Assembly: GCF_001598555.1 (NCBI RefSeq)
Contig: NZ_BCZE01000027.1
Coordinates: forward strand, 1-64,000
Length of the DNA stretch: 64,000 nucleotides
From: Novosphingobium rosa NBRC 15208
GTDB taxonomy: Bacteria > Pseudomonadota > Alphaproteobacteria > Sphingomonadales > Sphingomonadaceae
Reading direction: 5' to 3'
Part shown: positions 42,046-50,614 of the stretch, piece by piece
Position numbering within the stretch: position 1 is the first letter of the stretch
Layout: every line of letters begins with the position of its first letter
Made by a program: the position numbers and the translations under genes
The notes under the pieces: generated by a model
Told to the model about the DNA's origin: nothing
Databases searched by the model: none
Seen by the model: the letters and a program-made list of their open reading frames with translations, nothing else

Positions 42046-44343
42046 TCAGTATTTGAAGCCGATGGTCACGCCATAGGTGCGGGGCGGCGCGGCGACCTCA
42101 TTGTCGCCCACATCCAGCGCATTCTGCTGCTGGGTATAATAGGTGTTGGTGAGGTTCTTGCCCCAGCCACGGATGAAGAAGGCCTCATTACCCGGCTTCC
42201 ACGTCAGCGAGGCGTCGAGCAGCGCATAACGCGCCTGATGCAGCCGGTTCTGCGGATCGGCATAGGAACCGCCGTTGAAATAGACGTTGCTCGACAGGTC
42301 CAGCTTGCCGCCGCCCACGGGCACCACATAGTCGAAGCCGCCGTTGAGCGTCACATCGGGCGCATTCTGCACATGCCGGCCCGAGGCGTTGCAGGGCGCG
42401 AAGACAGTGCCCGCATAATTGGTGCCCGCCACGCACTGGATCACCGAATTGCCGCCCACCGCATGGAAGAAGGGATTGGCGTTGCTTGCTGCATTGGGGA
42501 TCGGCACCGACCAGAAGGGCGTGAGGAACCCGTCCTTGTAGCGGGCATGCAGCCAGCTGGCCCCGCCGTTCAGCGTCAGATGATCGTCCACCTTGATCTG
42601 CAGATCGGCGTCCAGACCATAGTTGATCGAGCCCGGCGCATTGTAGACATACAATTGCCCCTGAATGATCTGATTGGCCTGAAGGTTGCTGTAATCATAG
42701 TAAAAGCCCGAGACATTGAGCCGCACCCTGCGATCGAACAGATCGGTCTTCACCCCCGCCTCGAAAGCATCGACGGTTTCGGGTTGCAGGATCTGCGGCG
42801 GGAAGCTGTCGGGCTGGAACGAGCCGCTCTTGAAGCCGCGATTGTAGGAGGCATAGACCATGACTTCGCGCGAGAAGCGATGATCGATCGACAGGCGCCA
42901 GGTCAGCTTGGGGAAGGTCTTGCTGACCGGCGCGGGGTTCAGCGCCGTCACCGTGGGCACGCCGAAGAAGGGCGTGGTGGTGATGATCTGGCTCTCGACC
43001 ATGTCGCGCTTGTCGGAGGTGTAGCGGATGCCCGCGGTCAGATTGGTGTTCTGCCCCAGCGTATAGGTGCCCTGCGCGAAGCCGGCGAAAGAGTTGAGCG
43101 TCTGGCGCACCTGCTGAGCAATATCCTCATTGGCGCAGGCATAGCCGCAGGCCAGCATGCCCTGCGTGTCGAGCGGGGCGTATTTGCCCTGCGACCACAT
43201 GTAGAAACCGCCCAGCACCCATTTGAACGGGCCCTTGTCGGTGGAGAGCAGCTGCAGTTCCTGCGTAAACTGCTTGTCCTTCTGGATCTCGCTGAAGGTC
43301 AGCAGATTGGCCGGGGTCTGATCGGCATCAATGCGGGTGAAGAGTTGCGCGGCGCGATAGGCGCTGATGCTGACCAGCTGCATATGGTCGAAATCATGGG
43401 TGACGTTCAGCATGCCGCCGCCCTGCTTCGTCTTCACGATGGGATCGACATCGAGGTTGATGTCGCGCCTGCCGCCCGGCGTGGGCGTGCCCGCGATGGT
43501 CAGCCCCTGATAGGTGCGGATCGCCGGATCGCTGCGGCTGGAGAGCGCATAGTCGCCCGCCAGCGTGACCACGGTGCTGTCATCCTCGGACGCCCAGCGC
43601 AATTTGCCGCGCAGGCCATAATCCCAGCCCTTTTGCACATCGTGGCCGGTGTAGAGGTTCTTGCCGTAGCCTTTATCCTGCTCGTTGAAGACGCCGGCAA
43701 GGCTGGCGGTCAGCCCCTTGGCGAGGCCCCCGCTCAGATAGGCCGAACCGCCATAGCTGTTGTAATTGCCATAGGTCAGCTGCGCATTGGCATGCAGATC
43801 CTCGGTGGGTTTCAGCGTGGTGACCTGAATCACGCCACCCGTGGCGTTACGCCCGAACAGCGTGCCCTGCGGGCCCTTGAGCACATCGACCTGCTGCACA
43901 TCGGCCAGCGCGAAGATCGCGCCGGTTGAGGAGCCGATATAGACCCCATCGACATAGGTCGCCACGGGGTTCTCGATGCCCGGACCGGTGGCGGTGGTGC
44001 CGATGCCGCGAATGCGCGGCTGGCCGAAACCGCCCAGATTGGTGTTGAAGGCCAGCGAAGGCGTCAGCTGCGCCAGTTCTGTGGTATCGGTGATGCCCGC
44101 GGTGGAAAGGCGCCCCATGCTGAGCGAGGTGATGGCGACAGGGACGTTTTGCGCCGTCTCGGAGCGCTTCTGCGCGGTCACGATGATATCGGCGAGGCCC
44201 TGGGTTGTCGGGGCCTGGCTGGCCGTCGGGGTGCCGGGCGCCGTCTGCGCGCACGTCATATCCGGCACAAGGGCATATCCAGCGGTCATGGATAGTGCGA
44301 GTGCAGCACAACAGCTGCGCAGGTTTGCACGCGAAGTCGCCAT
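42046..44343 (-). CDS. TonB-dependent receptor
   Basis: Outer-membrane receptor of 765 residues starting at MATSRANLRSC after GGGAGA. Signal peptide to CAQTAP, TonB box DIIVTAQKRSE, plug with RIRGIGTTATG and VLKGPQGTLFGRNATGG, and a barrel ending in IGFKY. No STN domain. It leads the operon with the GcvT-like and hydrolase genes and is divergent from a Rieske oxygenase. I infer import of the compound demethylated by the GcvT-like enzyme. Confidence 0.92.
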   Translation of the reverse strand: MATSRANLRSCCAALALSMTAGYALVPDMTCAQTAPGTPTASQAPTTQGLADIIVTAQKRSETAQNVPVAITSLSMGRLSTAGITDTTELAQLTPSLAFNTNLGGFGQPRIRGIGTTATGPGIENPVATYVDGVYIGSSTGAIFALADVQQVDVLKGPQGTLFGRNATGGVIQVTTLKPTEDLHANAQLTYGNYNSYGGSAYLSGGLAKGLTASLAGVFNEQDKGYGKNLYTGHDVQKGWDYGLRGKLRWASEDDSTVVTLAGDYALSSRSDPAIRTYQGLTIAGTPTPGGRRDINLDVDPIVKTKQGGGMLNVTHDFDHMQLVSISAYRAAQLFTRIDADQTPANLLTFSEIQKDKQFTQELQLLSTDKGPFKWVLGGFYMWSQGKYAPLDTQGMLACGYACANEDIAQQVRQTLNSFAGFAQGTYTLGQNTNLTAGIRYTSDKRDMVESQIITTTPFFGVPTVTALNPAPVSKTFPKLTWRLSIDHRFSREVMVYASYNRGFKSGSFQPDSFPPQILQPETVDAFEAGVKTDLFDRRVRLNVSGFYYDYSNLQANQIIQGQLYVYNAPGSINYGLDADLQIKVDDHLTLNGGASWLHARYKDGFLTPFWSVPIPNAASNANPFFHAVGGNSVIQCVAGTNYAGTVFAPCNASGRHVQNAPDVTLNGGFDYVVPVGGGKLDLSSNVYFNGGSYADPQNRLHQARYALLDASLTWKPGNEAFFIRGWGKNLTNTYYTQQQNALDVGDNEVAAPPRTYGVTIGFKY

Positions 44344-44659
44344 CAGATCTCCCTTTCGGATCACTTGTCCGGACCGGGATCACCAGAACCCGCCAGCATG
44401 ATTCCATTTGTGAGATCGTGGTAGGCCAGCCGCGCTTGCGCCGCGATATCGGAAATTTGAACTACTCTATCACAAATACGTCCACAATCTGGCCGCGCGT
44501 CTCATCGCCGTGCGAAGCGGTTTCACCACGATTTGCACGATGCCGCGCAACAGTCCATCGCGGAAACGAAGCATTCCGCAAATCGGATCGCGGGCCTAAC
44601 CTGCCCCGCAATGGCAGAGCTGAAACCGATCGACAGCCGCCCCGAGAGGACCATCCATC
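44344..44659. promoter_or_regulatory. Divergent promoter region between receptor and Rieske genes
   Basis: A stretch of 316 bases with no gene. An eight-base inverted repeat ATTTGTGA (44406-44413) and TCACAAAT (44470-44477) is 56 bases apart and contains TGTGA/TCACA halves like those of CRP-family sites. A CGCAACA half-site at 44546-44552 resembles the module A dyads. Promoters for both genes should lie here. Confidence 0.4.
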
Positions 44660-45736
44660 ATGTCGATGAAAGCTGATTTCACCCAGGGCTTCGTGCGCGA
44701 CCACTGGTATGCTGCCGCCTGGTCCGGCGAGGTCGGCGAAAAGCCCTTCGCCCGCCGCATTCTGAACGAACGCATCGTGCTGTTCCGCATGGCGGACGGC
44801 ACGGTCGGCGCGCTGGAGGACCGCTGCCCGCATCGCCTCGCCCCGCTTTCGATGGGTGAATGCGCCGAGGGCGGGCTGCGTTGCGGCTATCATGGCATGG
44901 TCTTCAACGCCGAGGGCCAGTGCATCGGCATCCCCGGGCAGGACATCATTCCGCCCACCGCGCGCACCCGCGCCTATCCCGCGATCGAAACCTATGGCCT
45001 GATCTGGATCTGGACCGGTTCCGGAAAGCCCGATCACAGCCGTTTCCCTCATATCATGGGCTATGGCGAAGATGGCTGGGCGATGCTCGATGGCGGCTAT
45101 CAGCATCATGCGGGCAATTACCGCATCGAGATCGAAAATCTGATGGACCCGGCCCACACCACCTTCCTTCACAAGGAAACCATCGGCAACAAGGCAGCCA
45201 AGGACGTTCCGGTGCATGTCGCGCAGGGCGACAAGGGCCTCACCGCCTTCCGCTGGATCGAGAATGTGCCGCCGACGCCGCTGGACCAGAAAAGCCACGA
45301 TTTCGGGGAAGGTCGCGTCGACCGCCGCGTCGCTTTCAACTTCGAGCTGCCCGCCACCTCCTTTGTCGACATCGCCGTGATCCCCGCCGGGATGGAGCGC
45401 AGCGAGGACAATCTGATGCATGGCGGCATCCGCACCTTCAGCTACAAATTCCTCACGCCCGAAACCGATCGCTCGACCCATTTCTTCTGGCTGCACCTGC
45501 GCAACTACCGCAAGGGCGACCAGCAGCTGGACGCCATCCTGCGCGGCAATCTGGAAAAGACCTTCAACGAGGACAATGAGATGGTCGCCGCGATCCAGCG
45601 CGAGCAGGAAGAAACCGGGCTGCGCCAGCGCACCGCCATCGCGATCGACCGCGCGCCCATCATGGCCCTGCGCATGATCGACCGCATGATCTCCGCCGAG
45701 CAGGAGCAGAGCGATGTCGCAAAGGCCTCTGCCTGA
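44660..45736 (+). CDS. Rieske aromatic oxygenase, VanA-like
   Basis: Oxygenase component of 358 residues, typical of the VanA length. Rieske ligands are C56/H58 (CPHRL) and C75/H78 (CGYHG). The mononuclear iron motif is N160-x2-D163-x2-H166-x4-H171. It starts at ATG 44660 after GAGAGGA. It is divergent from the receptor/GcvT-like operon, giving a possible oxidative demethylation route next to the THF-dependent one. No reductase partner is encoded in the window. It is convergent with the porin gene. Confidence 0.9.
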   Translation: MSMKADFTQGFVRDHWYAAAWSGEVGEKPFARRILNERIVLFRMADGTVGALEDRCPHRLAPLSMGECAEGGLRCGYHGMVFNAEGQCIGIPGQDIIPPTARTRAYPAIETYGLIWIWTGSGKPDHSRFPHIMGYGEDGWAMLDGGYQHHAGNYRIEIENLMDPAHTTFLHKETIGNKAAKDVPVHVAQGDKGLTAFRWIENVPPTPLDQKSHDFGEGRVDRRVAFNFELPATSFVDIAVIPAGMERSEDNLMHGGIRTFSYKFLTPETDRSTHFFWLHLRNYRKGDQQLDAILRGNLEKTFNEDNEMVAAIQREQEETGLRQRTAIAIDRAPIMALRMIDRMISAEQEQSDVAKASA

Positions 45737-45782
45737 TCCTGCCCGCAGCGGGTTGCAATCCCGATGCGTCCGCTCTCCCGGA

Positions 45783-47285
45783 CTAAAGGAAGGTGACCAG
45801 ATTCAGCAGGCCATTCACCGCCGTGCCGATGTTCCGGTTGTAGACCGGATGCACCACCACGCTGATGCCCGGCTGGATGTAAAGGCCATGGGTGATGCGG
45901 AAGCTGTAGCTGCCCGTATAGGCCTGCGTCGTGGCGAAAGGCGTGAAGCCGCCAAGCGTGTTGGCCTCGCGGCCATCCCGGCCATAGCCGCTGATCGCCG
46001 CGACCAGCGACACCATGTCACCGGGCCGGCCGGCAAAGGGGCCGCGCATATAGGTGCGCAACTCGTAATAGCGGTTGATGAGGTCGACCTTGGCGGGTGC
46101 CGCATTGTAGGTGGCCCCCACATAGACGCCGCGCGCGGGGTGGTCGGCATCGGGCTGGGTCAACTGCCGGTCGATGGCGCCATAGGCGAAGTAATTGGCG
46201 TGCCGGCTCTTGTCGACAAAGGCCGTGTAGTCCGAACTGTTGTAGAGCCCGCCCGCACGCAGCCAGAAGGATTTGATGCCCGGCGCCGGCACGACGCGAT
46301 AGCCCAGTTCCTGAATGACAAGGGGTCTTGCGCCCGGCGTGGTGAAGGCGAAGCCATCCGGATTGCTGTCCTGCTCGGTTGTCGAACCCCTGGGGCTGAT
46401 GCTGCGCTGCAGGCCGGTGCGGGTGTAGAGATGGCTGGTCCAGTTGATGCGCGCGCTGAAGGTTGGGGCACCATACTGGCCATAGCTCATCCCCGCCTCG
46501 ACCGGGATGCCCGCCTGCGGGCCCAGCGCGCCGCCCGACAGGCTGCCGCCCACCGACGTGCCCATATAGTCGGTCTGGTTGGCGATGATGCCCAGCTCCA
46601 GCTCGACCTTGCCGTGCAGGATCGGCTGATACCACGACAGGCCCTTCACCCGCACGCCGCGAATACCGTCGCGCGCCTGATAGCCGTTGGTCGTGCCGGT
46701 GATGATCGCCTGGAGCTGCCCGCCTGCCAGCGCATCGCTCACGCGGCCCAGATCATAGGTCAGCACGGCGGTATGATTGCCCGCCTGATAGGTCAGCTTC
46801 TGCCCATTGTAGAGCTGCGGGCCGGTCAGCCCCCTGCCCGCCTGGGCCATGTCATAGCCGACCAGATTGATGCTGTAGAAGGTCAGGCCGAAACCCGCCT
46901 TGGCCAGCGCGCTGCGCCAGCCCCCGGCGTCCTGATCCACCGTATCGTCGAAGGTGGGAACCGCCGTCACCCAGCCTTTCAGCACCAGCTTGTTGAGCTG
47001 TTTGAACTTGTCGCTTTCGGTCGCATCGGCCTGCGGCGCCGCGGCCTGACGGCTGGGCACGTCTCCCCCGGTCGTGGTGGGCGGGTTGGGTGCAGGCAAC
47101 TGGCTGGGCGGTTGCGCGGGATCGGTCTGGGCATGGGCATGACCGACGAAACCCAGAACGGCCGCCGTGGTCGCCAGCCACAAGCTGAGACCGGACGCTG
47201 CGGAACGCCGCCCGATCAAACCACATGGCTTGGGGGCAGCCTTCGACCACGCGGCGTTGCCCGCGTTGATGGGGGGATATGTCAC
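45783..47285 (-). CDS. OprB-family porin
   Basis: Outer-membrane porin of 500 residues, starting at a GTG. A long basic N-terminus precedes a signal segment (LSLWLATTAAVLGFVGHAHAQ) and a Pro-rich linker. The body has repeating amphipathic strands and the OprB-type blocks GLSWYQPILHGKVELELG, GAIDRQL and GVYVGATYNAAP. OprB porins admit sugars and some aromatic acids. It is downstream of a strong dyad at 47405-47437 and next to receptor and catabolic genes, suggesting aromatic acid uptake here. Confidence 0.85.
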   Translation of the reverse strand: MTYPPINAGNAAWSKAAPKPCGLIGRRSAASGLSLWLATTAAVLGFVGHAHAQTDPAQPPSQLPAPNPPTTTGGDVPSRQAAAPQADATESDKFKQLNKLVLKGWVTAVPTFDDTVDQDAGGWRSALAKAGFGLTFYSINLVGYDMAQAGRGLTGPQLYNGQKLTYQAGNHTAVLTYDLGRVSDALAGGQLQAIITGTTNGYQARDGIRGVRVKGLSWYQPILHGKVELELGIIANQTDYMGTSVGGSLSGGALGPQAGIPVEAGMSYGQYGAPTFSARINWTSHLYTRTGLQRSISPRGSTTEQDSNPDGFAFTTPGARPLVIQELGYRVVPAPGIKSFWLRAGGLYNSSDYTAFVDKSRHANYFAYGAIDRQLTQPDADHPARGVYVGATYNAAPAKVDLINRYYELRTYMRGPFAGRPGDMVSLVAAISGYGRDGREANTLGGFTPFATTQAYTGSYSFRITHGLYIQPGISVVVHPVYNRNIGTAVNGLLNLVTFL

Positions 47286-47404
47286 GAAAAACCTTTCCCT
47301 TTCGCGCGGTGTCTTTCCTTAAATCACCGGAAAGACACTCATGATGCGTCGGTTGCACCCGACGGCCTCGACCCGGCAGAGCATTATATTTGCTCGCTTA
47401 TTCA

Positions 47405-47437
47405 TGACTTTGATGTTTCCTGGCATCATCAAAGTCA
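47405..47437. promoter_or_regulatory. Strong dyad upstream of porin gene
   Basis: TGACTTTGATG (47405-47415) and CATCAAAGTCA (47427-47437) are perfect 11-base inverted arms around an 11-base centre, about 120 bases upstream of the porin start. This is the main feature of the 381-base gap 47286-47666, together with the terminator at 47615. No gene is certain in the gap; a short GntR-like reading frame begins at 47454 on the plus strand but does not close. Confidence 0.5.
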
Positions 47438-47614
47438 ATGGACGGGGTGCGCAATGGATCCGCTTCATGACCTTATCTATCGCATATGCAGCATATTGAA
47501 TGATCGGCATGCAGGATCAAGACTTCCACAGCAGAACATCTTCGCAAGGCGTCGCGAATTCATCGCTTCCAACAGAGATGCTCTTCATGCCACAGGACAG
47601 AAGCGCAGCGACAA

Positions 47615-47649
47615 CCGGCCACCGGATCGCGAAACAATCCGGTGGCCGG
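47615..47649 (-). terminator. Hairpin terminator after large receptor gene
   Basis: A perfect 13-base stem CCGGCCACCGGAT/ATCCGGTGGCCGG (47615-47627 with 47637-47649) and a nine-base loop lie 17 bases beyond the stop codon of the minus-strand receptor. No T-tract is visible. Confidence 0.65.
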
Positions 47650-47666
47650 CCGCCTTATACCCTAGT

Positions 47667-50519
47667 TCAGAACTTCATCTTGACCCCCGCCGCAAAAGAA
47701 CGCCCGCGCGGATCGTCACCCAAGGCGAAACCATCGCGCAGACCCGCACGCGTCCCGTTGCCGGAATAGGCGCCGATCGGCGGCGTGGCGTTGAACAGGT
47801 TCTGCACATTGACGAAATATTGCATGCGCCCGAAGCTGGCGTCGACATCCCAGGCTACATTGAGCGCGGTGGTGCCGAAAGCCGCCACATGGTTGTTCAC
47901 GAAGACCTGCGTGGGGTCACCGCTCAGCTTCATGGCGTTGCGCCAGCGCTCCATGATGTCCACCGTGACGTGGTTGACCGGCTGGAAACGCGCCATCACC
48001 GAGACGCGCACCGAAGGCGATGCGCCCAGCCCGGTGGGACCGAAGGCCGCGCCGCCCTGATCGATGGTGGCCACATTGGGCTGCTGGTAATAGATATGCG
48101 GTTGCCAGGCGACCAGCGCGCGCAGCGAGGCCGGGCGGCTGAACAGGGTGGCCGCGTAATTGGTTTCGAAATCGACCCCCCAGGTCTCGATCTGCGAGAT
48201 GTTGACGTTCTGCACGATCCAGGCCTGCACCGCATTGCTGGTGGCCGTGCTGGTGTAGCCGTTGGGGCGCACCTGCAGCGCGCAATAGGGCGAGGAGCCG
48301 CCGCTGGCGTAGCAGGCGTTCTGGAAGGCGGTGGTGGAACCGTCGATCTGGGTGATGGCGTTGGAGATCTTGATGTCATAGCCATCGATGGCGAAGCTGA
48401 GGCGCCGGGTGGGTTTGAACACCACGCCCGCCGTGAAGGAATTGCCGATCTCCGCCTTCAGATTGGGGTTGGAGGGGTTGATCGAGGGCACCGTGGGGCT
48501 GGTGTTCGTCAGCAGATCGGTGGGACGCACCGGCACAGAGGAGGTCGGCGCGAAGAGGTCGTAAAGGGTGGGCGCCCGGATATCGCGCGACTTTGTGCCC
48601 CGGAAGCGCAATTTGTCGGAGACCGCCCAGTCGAAGCCGATCTTCCAGGTCCAGTAATGGCCGCTGGTGTTGTAGCTGGTGGTGCGCGCCGCGCCATTGA
48701 TGCTCAGCGATTTGGCGATGGCGCTGTCCTTCAGGATCGGCGCGTCGAACTCGCCCGCCACTTCCCACACCGTCTGGCTGACCGGCTGCAGCGACTGGCC
48801 GAACTGGAAATCGTTGAGCGCACCGCCAGCGGTGCAATTGTTGAAACGGATGCCGGTGCAATCGACCAGATTGGCCGGCGTGGAGCTGCTGCTGGAATGG
48901 AAGGACACCTTGCGCCATTCCGCCGAAAGCGCCGCATTGACCTCGCCCGCCCAGGTCGAGAAGGGCGATCCGCTGAAGCCGCCGGTGATGTCGTCCTGAA
49001 TGGTGGTGGCCTTATAGTTCACCGTATCGGTGATGTAGGAGGCCGCCGCCGCCGAGACATTGCCCGGCCCGAAGACATTGATCGGCACGCAATTGTCGGC
49101 CAGGCCGGGGTTTGTCACCGTGACATTGCAGACGATCTTGCCGTTGCTGTTCACCGCATCCAGCGCATAACCCAGCTTCTGCCGGTTCACGTCATTGGCC
49201 AGATTGGTGTTCAGCTTGGAGAGGCCATGGGTGTAGTCGATGTTCCAGGTGATGCCATGGACCTTGCCCGAAAAACCGCCCGTAAAGATGAACTGCTGCG
49301 AATCCGCCGTGGCCTGCGCGCGCGGCACATCGCTCATCAACTCGCTCAGCGCGAAGGTGGGCGATGTGGCCGGGAACATTGCCTGCACGGCGGGCGAGAG
49401 GAAGGCATTGGTGCGGCTGATGTTCACATTGGTGAGCTGCGCCGTCTCGGCATAATTGGTGTTGGTCTTGAAGTTGCCCGAGGCCTGCACATAGGCATGA
49501 ACATTGTCGGCCACATCATAGTCGAAGCGACCGAAGGCCTGATGCGCCCTCAATTTGGAAATCAGGCTGGAATCCCAATAGCCGCCGTCGCCGCCGACCT
49601 GAATCGCCGAGGTGCCCGTGGTGGCGCCATTGGTGAAAGGCACCGGCACGCCAGCCGCGTTGAACACCATCTTGTTGCCGCCGATGGTCGTCAGGCCTCC
49701 GAAGGGAAAACCCGCCTGTCGCAGATTGCTTTGCAGCACATAAGGGTTGGCGGCGGTGCCCGCGCCCGTCACCCCGACCTGGTTGAGCCATGGCCGGCTG
49801 GAGCGATTGTCGATCCCGCCCTCATAGCGGTATTCATAGCTCAGTTCGAGATGAGCGCGCTCGCCAAGCTTGCCGCCCCAGGCGAGGGAGGCATCGGTCT
49901 TGGGATCGTCGCCATATTGCGTGATGCCTTCGCTCGCCTCGGCGCGAAAGCCCAGCAGCTTGTGGTTGATGACATAGTTCACCACGCCGGAAATCGCGTC
50001 CGAACCATAGACCGCCGAGACGCCGCCCGTCACGATATCCACCCGTTCTACCAGCGCCTGCGGGATCACGTCCACATCCACCGCGCCGTTGAACAGCGTG
50101 GGCGCCACGCGCTTGCCGTCCATCAGCACCAGCGTGCGGGTGGTACCCAGATTGCGCAGGTTGAGCTGGTTGGCCGAGCCATTGCCGCCCGCCGCGCTGC
50201 CGATGGTGGTGGGATTGCTGCTCGACCCGCGCGAGCCGGAAAAGGCCGGAATGGTGTTGAGCGCATCGGCCAGCGTGGCGCCGGGCTGCACTTTGAGCAG
50301 ATCGTCGGTGGAGACCACCGTCACCGGCATCGGGCTGGCGTTGCCGTTCTTGATGGTGCGCGATCCGGTGACGATGATGTCCTGATCGCTCGGCCGCACC
50401 GCCGACGCGCTGCCCGCGGCGGCCTGATCGGGCTGCGGCGCTGCCGTTTGGGCCAGCGCCGGCATGGCCCATGCCATGGCGCTGACGCCGCACAGCAAGA
50501 TGCTGGAACGTGTTTTCAT
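47667..50519 (-). CDS. Large TonB-dependent receptor
   Basis: Outer-membrane receptor of 950 residues. Signal peptide to ALAQTAAP, TonB box QDIIVTGSRTIKNGN, plug with NLRNLGTTRTLVLMDGKRV and GGVSAVYGSDAISGV, and barrel ending in GVKMKF. The plug signature is of the large Ser/Asn-rich subfamily of Caulobacterales and Sphingomonadales receptors, often with organic polymers or oligomers as ligands. It lies downstream of a LigB-like dioxygenase gene, separated by a hairpin, so it may have its own promoter. Two cysteine pairs are in the barrel loops. Confidence 0.92.
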   Translation of the reverse strand: MKTRSSILLCGVSAMAWAMPALAQTAAPQPDQAAAGSASAVRPSDQDIIVTGSRTIKNGNASPMPVTVVSTDDLLKVQPGATLADALNTIPAFSGSRGSSSNPTTIGSAAGGNGSANQLNLRNLGTTRTLVLMDGKRVAPTLFNGAVDVDVIPQALVERVDIVTGGVSAVYGSDAISGVVNYVINHKLLGFRAEASEGITQYGDDPKTDASLAWGGKLGERAHLELSYEYRYEGGIDNRSSRPWLNQVGVTGAGTAANPYVLQSNLRQAGFPFGGLTTIGGNKMVFNAAGVPVPFTNGATTGTSAIQVGGDGGYWDSSLISKLRAHQAFGRFDYDVADNVHAYVQASGNFKTNTNYAETAQLTNVNISRTNAFLSPAVQAMFPATSPTFALSELMSDVPRAQATADSQQFIFTGGFSGKVHGITWNIDYTHGLSKLNTNLANDVNRQKLGYALDAVNSNGKIVCNVTVTNPGLADNCVPINVFGPGNVSAAAASYITDTVNYKATTIQDDITGGFSGSPFSTWAGEVNAALSAEWRKVSFHSSSSSTPANLVDCTGIRFNNCTAGGALNDFQFGQSLQPVSQTVWEVAGEFDAPILKDSAIAKSLSINGAARTTSYNTSGHYWTWKIGFDWAVSDKLRFRGTKSRDIRAPTLYDLFAPTSSVPVRPTDLLTNTSPTVPSINPSNPNLKAEIGNSFTAGVVFKPTRRLSFAIDGYDIKISNAITQIDGSTTAFQNACYASGGSSPYCALQVRPNGYTSTATSNAVQAWIVQNVNISQIETWGVDFETNYAATLFSRPASLRALVAWQPHIYYQQPNVATIDQGGAAFGPTGLGASPSVRVSVMARFQPVNHVTVDIMERWRNAMKLSGDPTQVFVNNHVAAFGTTALNVAWDVDASFGRMQYFVNVQNLFNATPPIGAYSGNGTRAGLRDGFALGDDPRGRSFAAGVKMKF

Positions 50520-50575
50520 GATACTCTCCCTGTTTTTATCGAATGTCGGGGGCTTGCGCGATGGGCCCCTCCAGC

Positions 50576-50606
50576 CCCGGCCGCAGCGTCATGCGCCGCG
50601 GCCGGG
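50576..50606 (-). terminator. Hairpin between LigB-like and receptor genes
   Basis: A nine-base GC stem CCCGGCCGC/GCGGCCGGG (50576-50584 with 50598-50606) with a 13-base loop lies just after the dioxygenase stop. On the minus strand it precedes the receptor start by about 57 bases, so it may reduce read-through into the receptor. Confidence 0.5.
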
Positions 50607-50614
50607 CGAGGCCA

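Noticed and set aside
41926..43929. Plus-strand open frame of 667 codons opposite the receptor at 42046
   Set aside because: Antisense shadow with no recognisable motif.
44406..44477. TGTGA/TCACA halves as a CRP site
   Set aside because: The halves are 56 bases apart, not the six-base spacing a CRP dimer needs. They are noted only as an inverted repeat.
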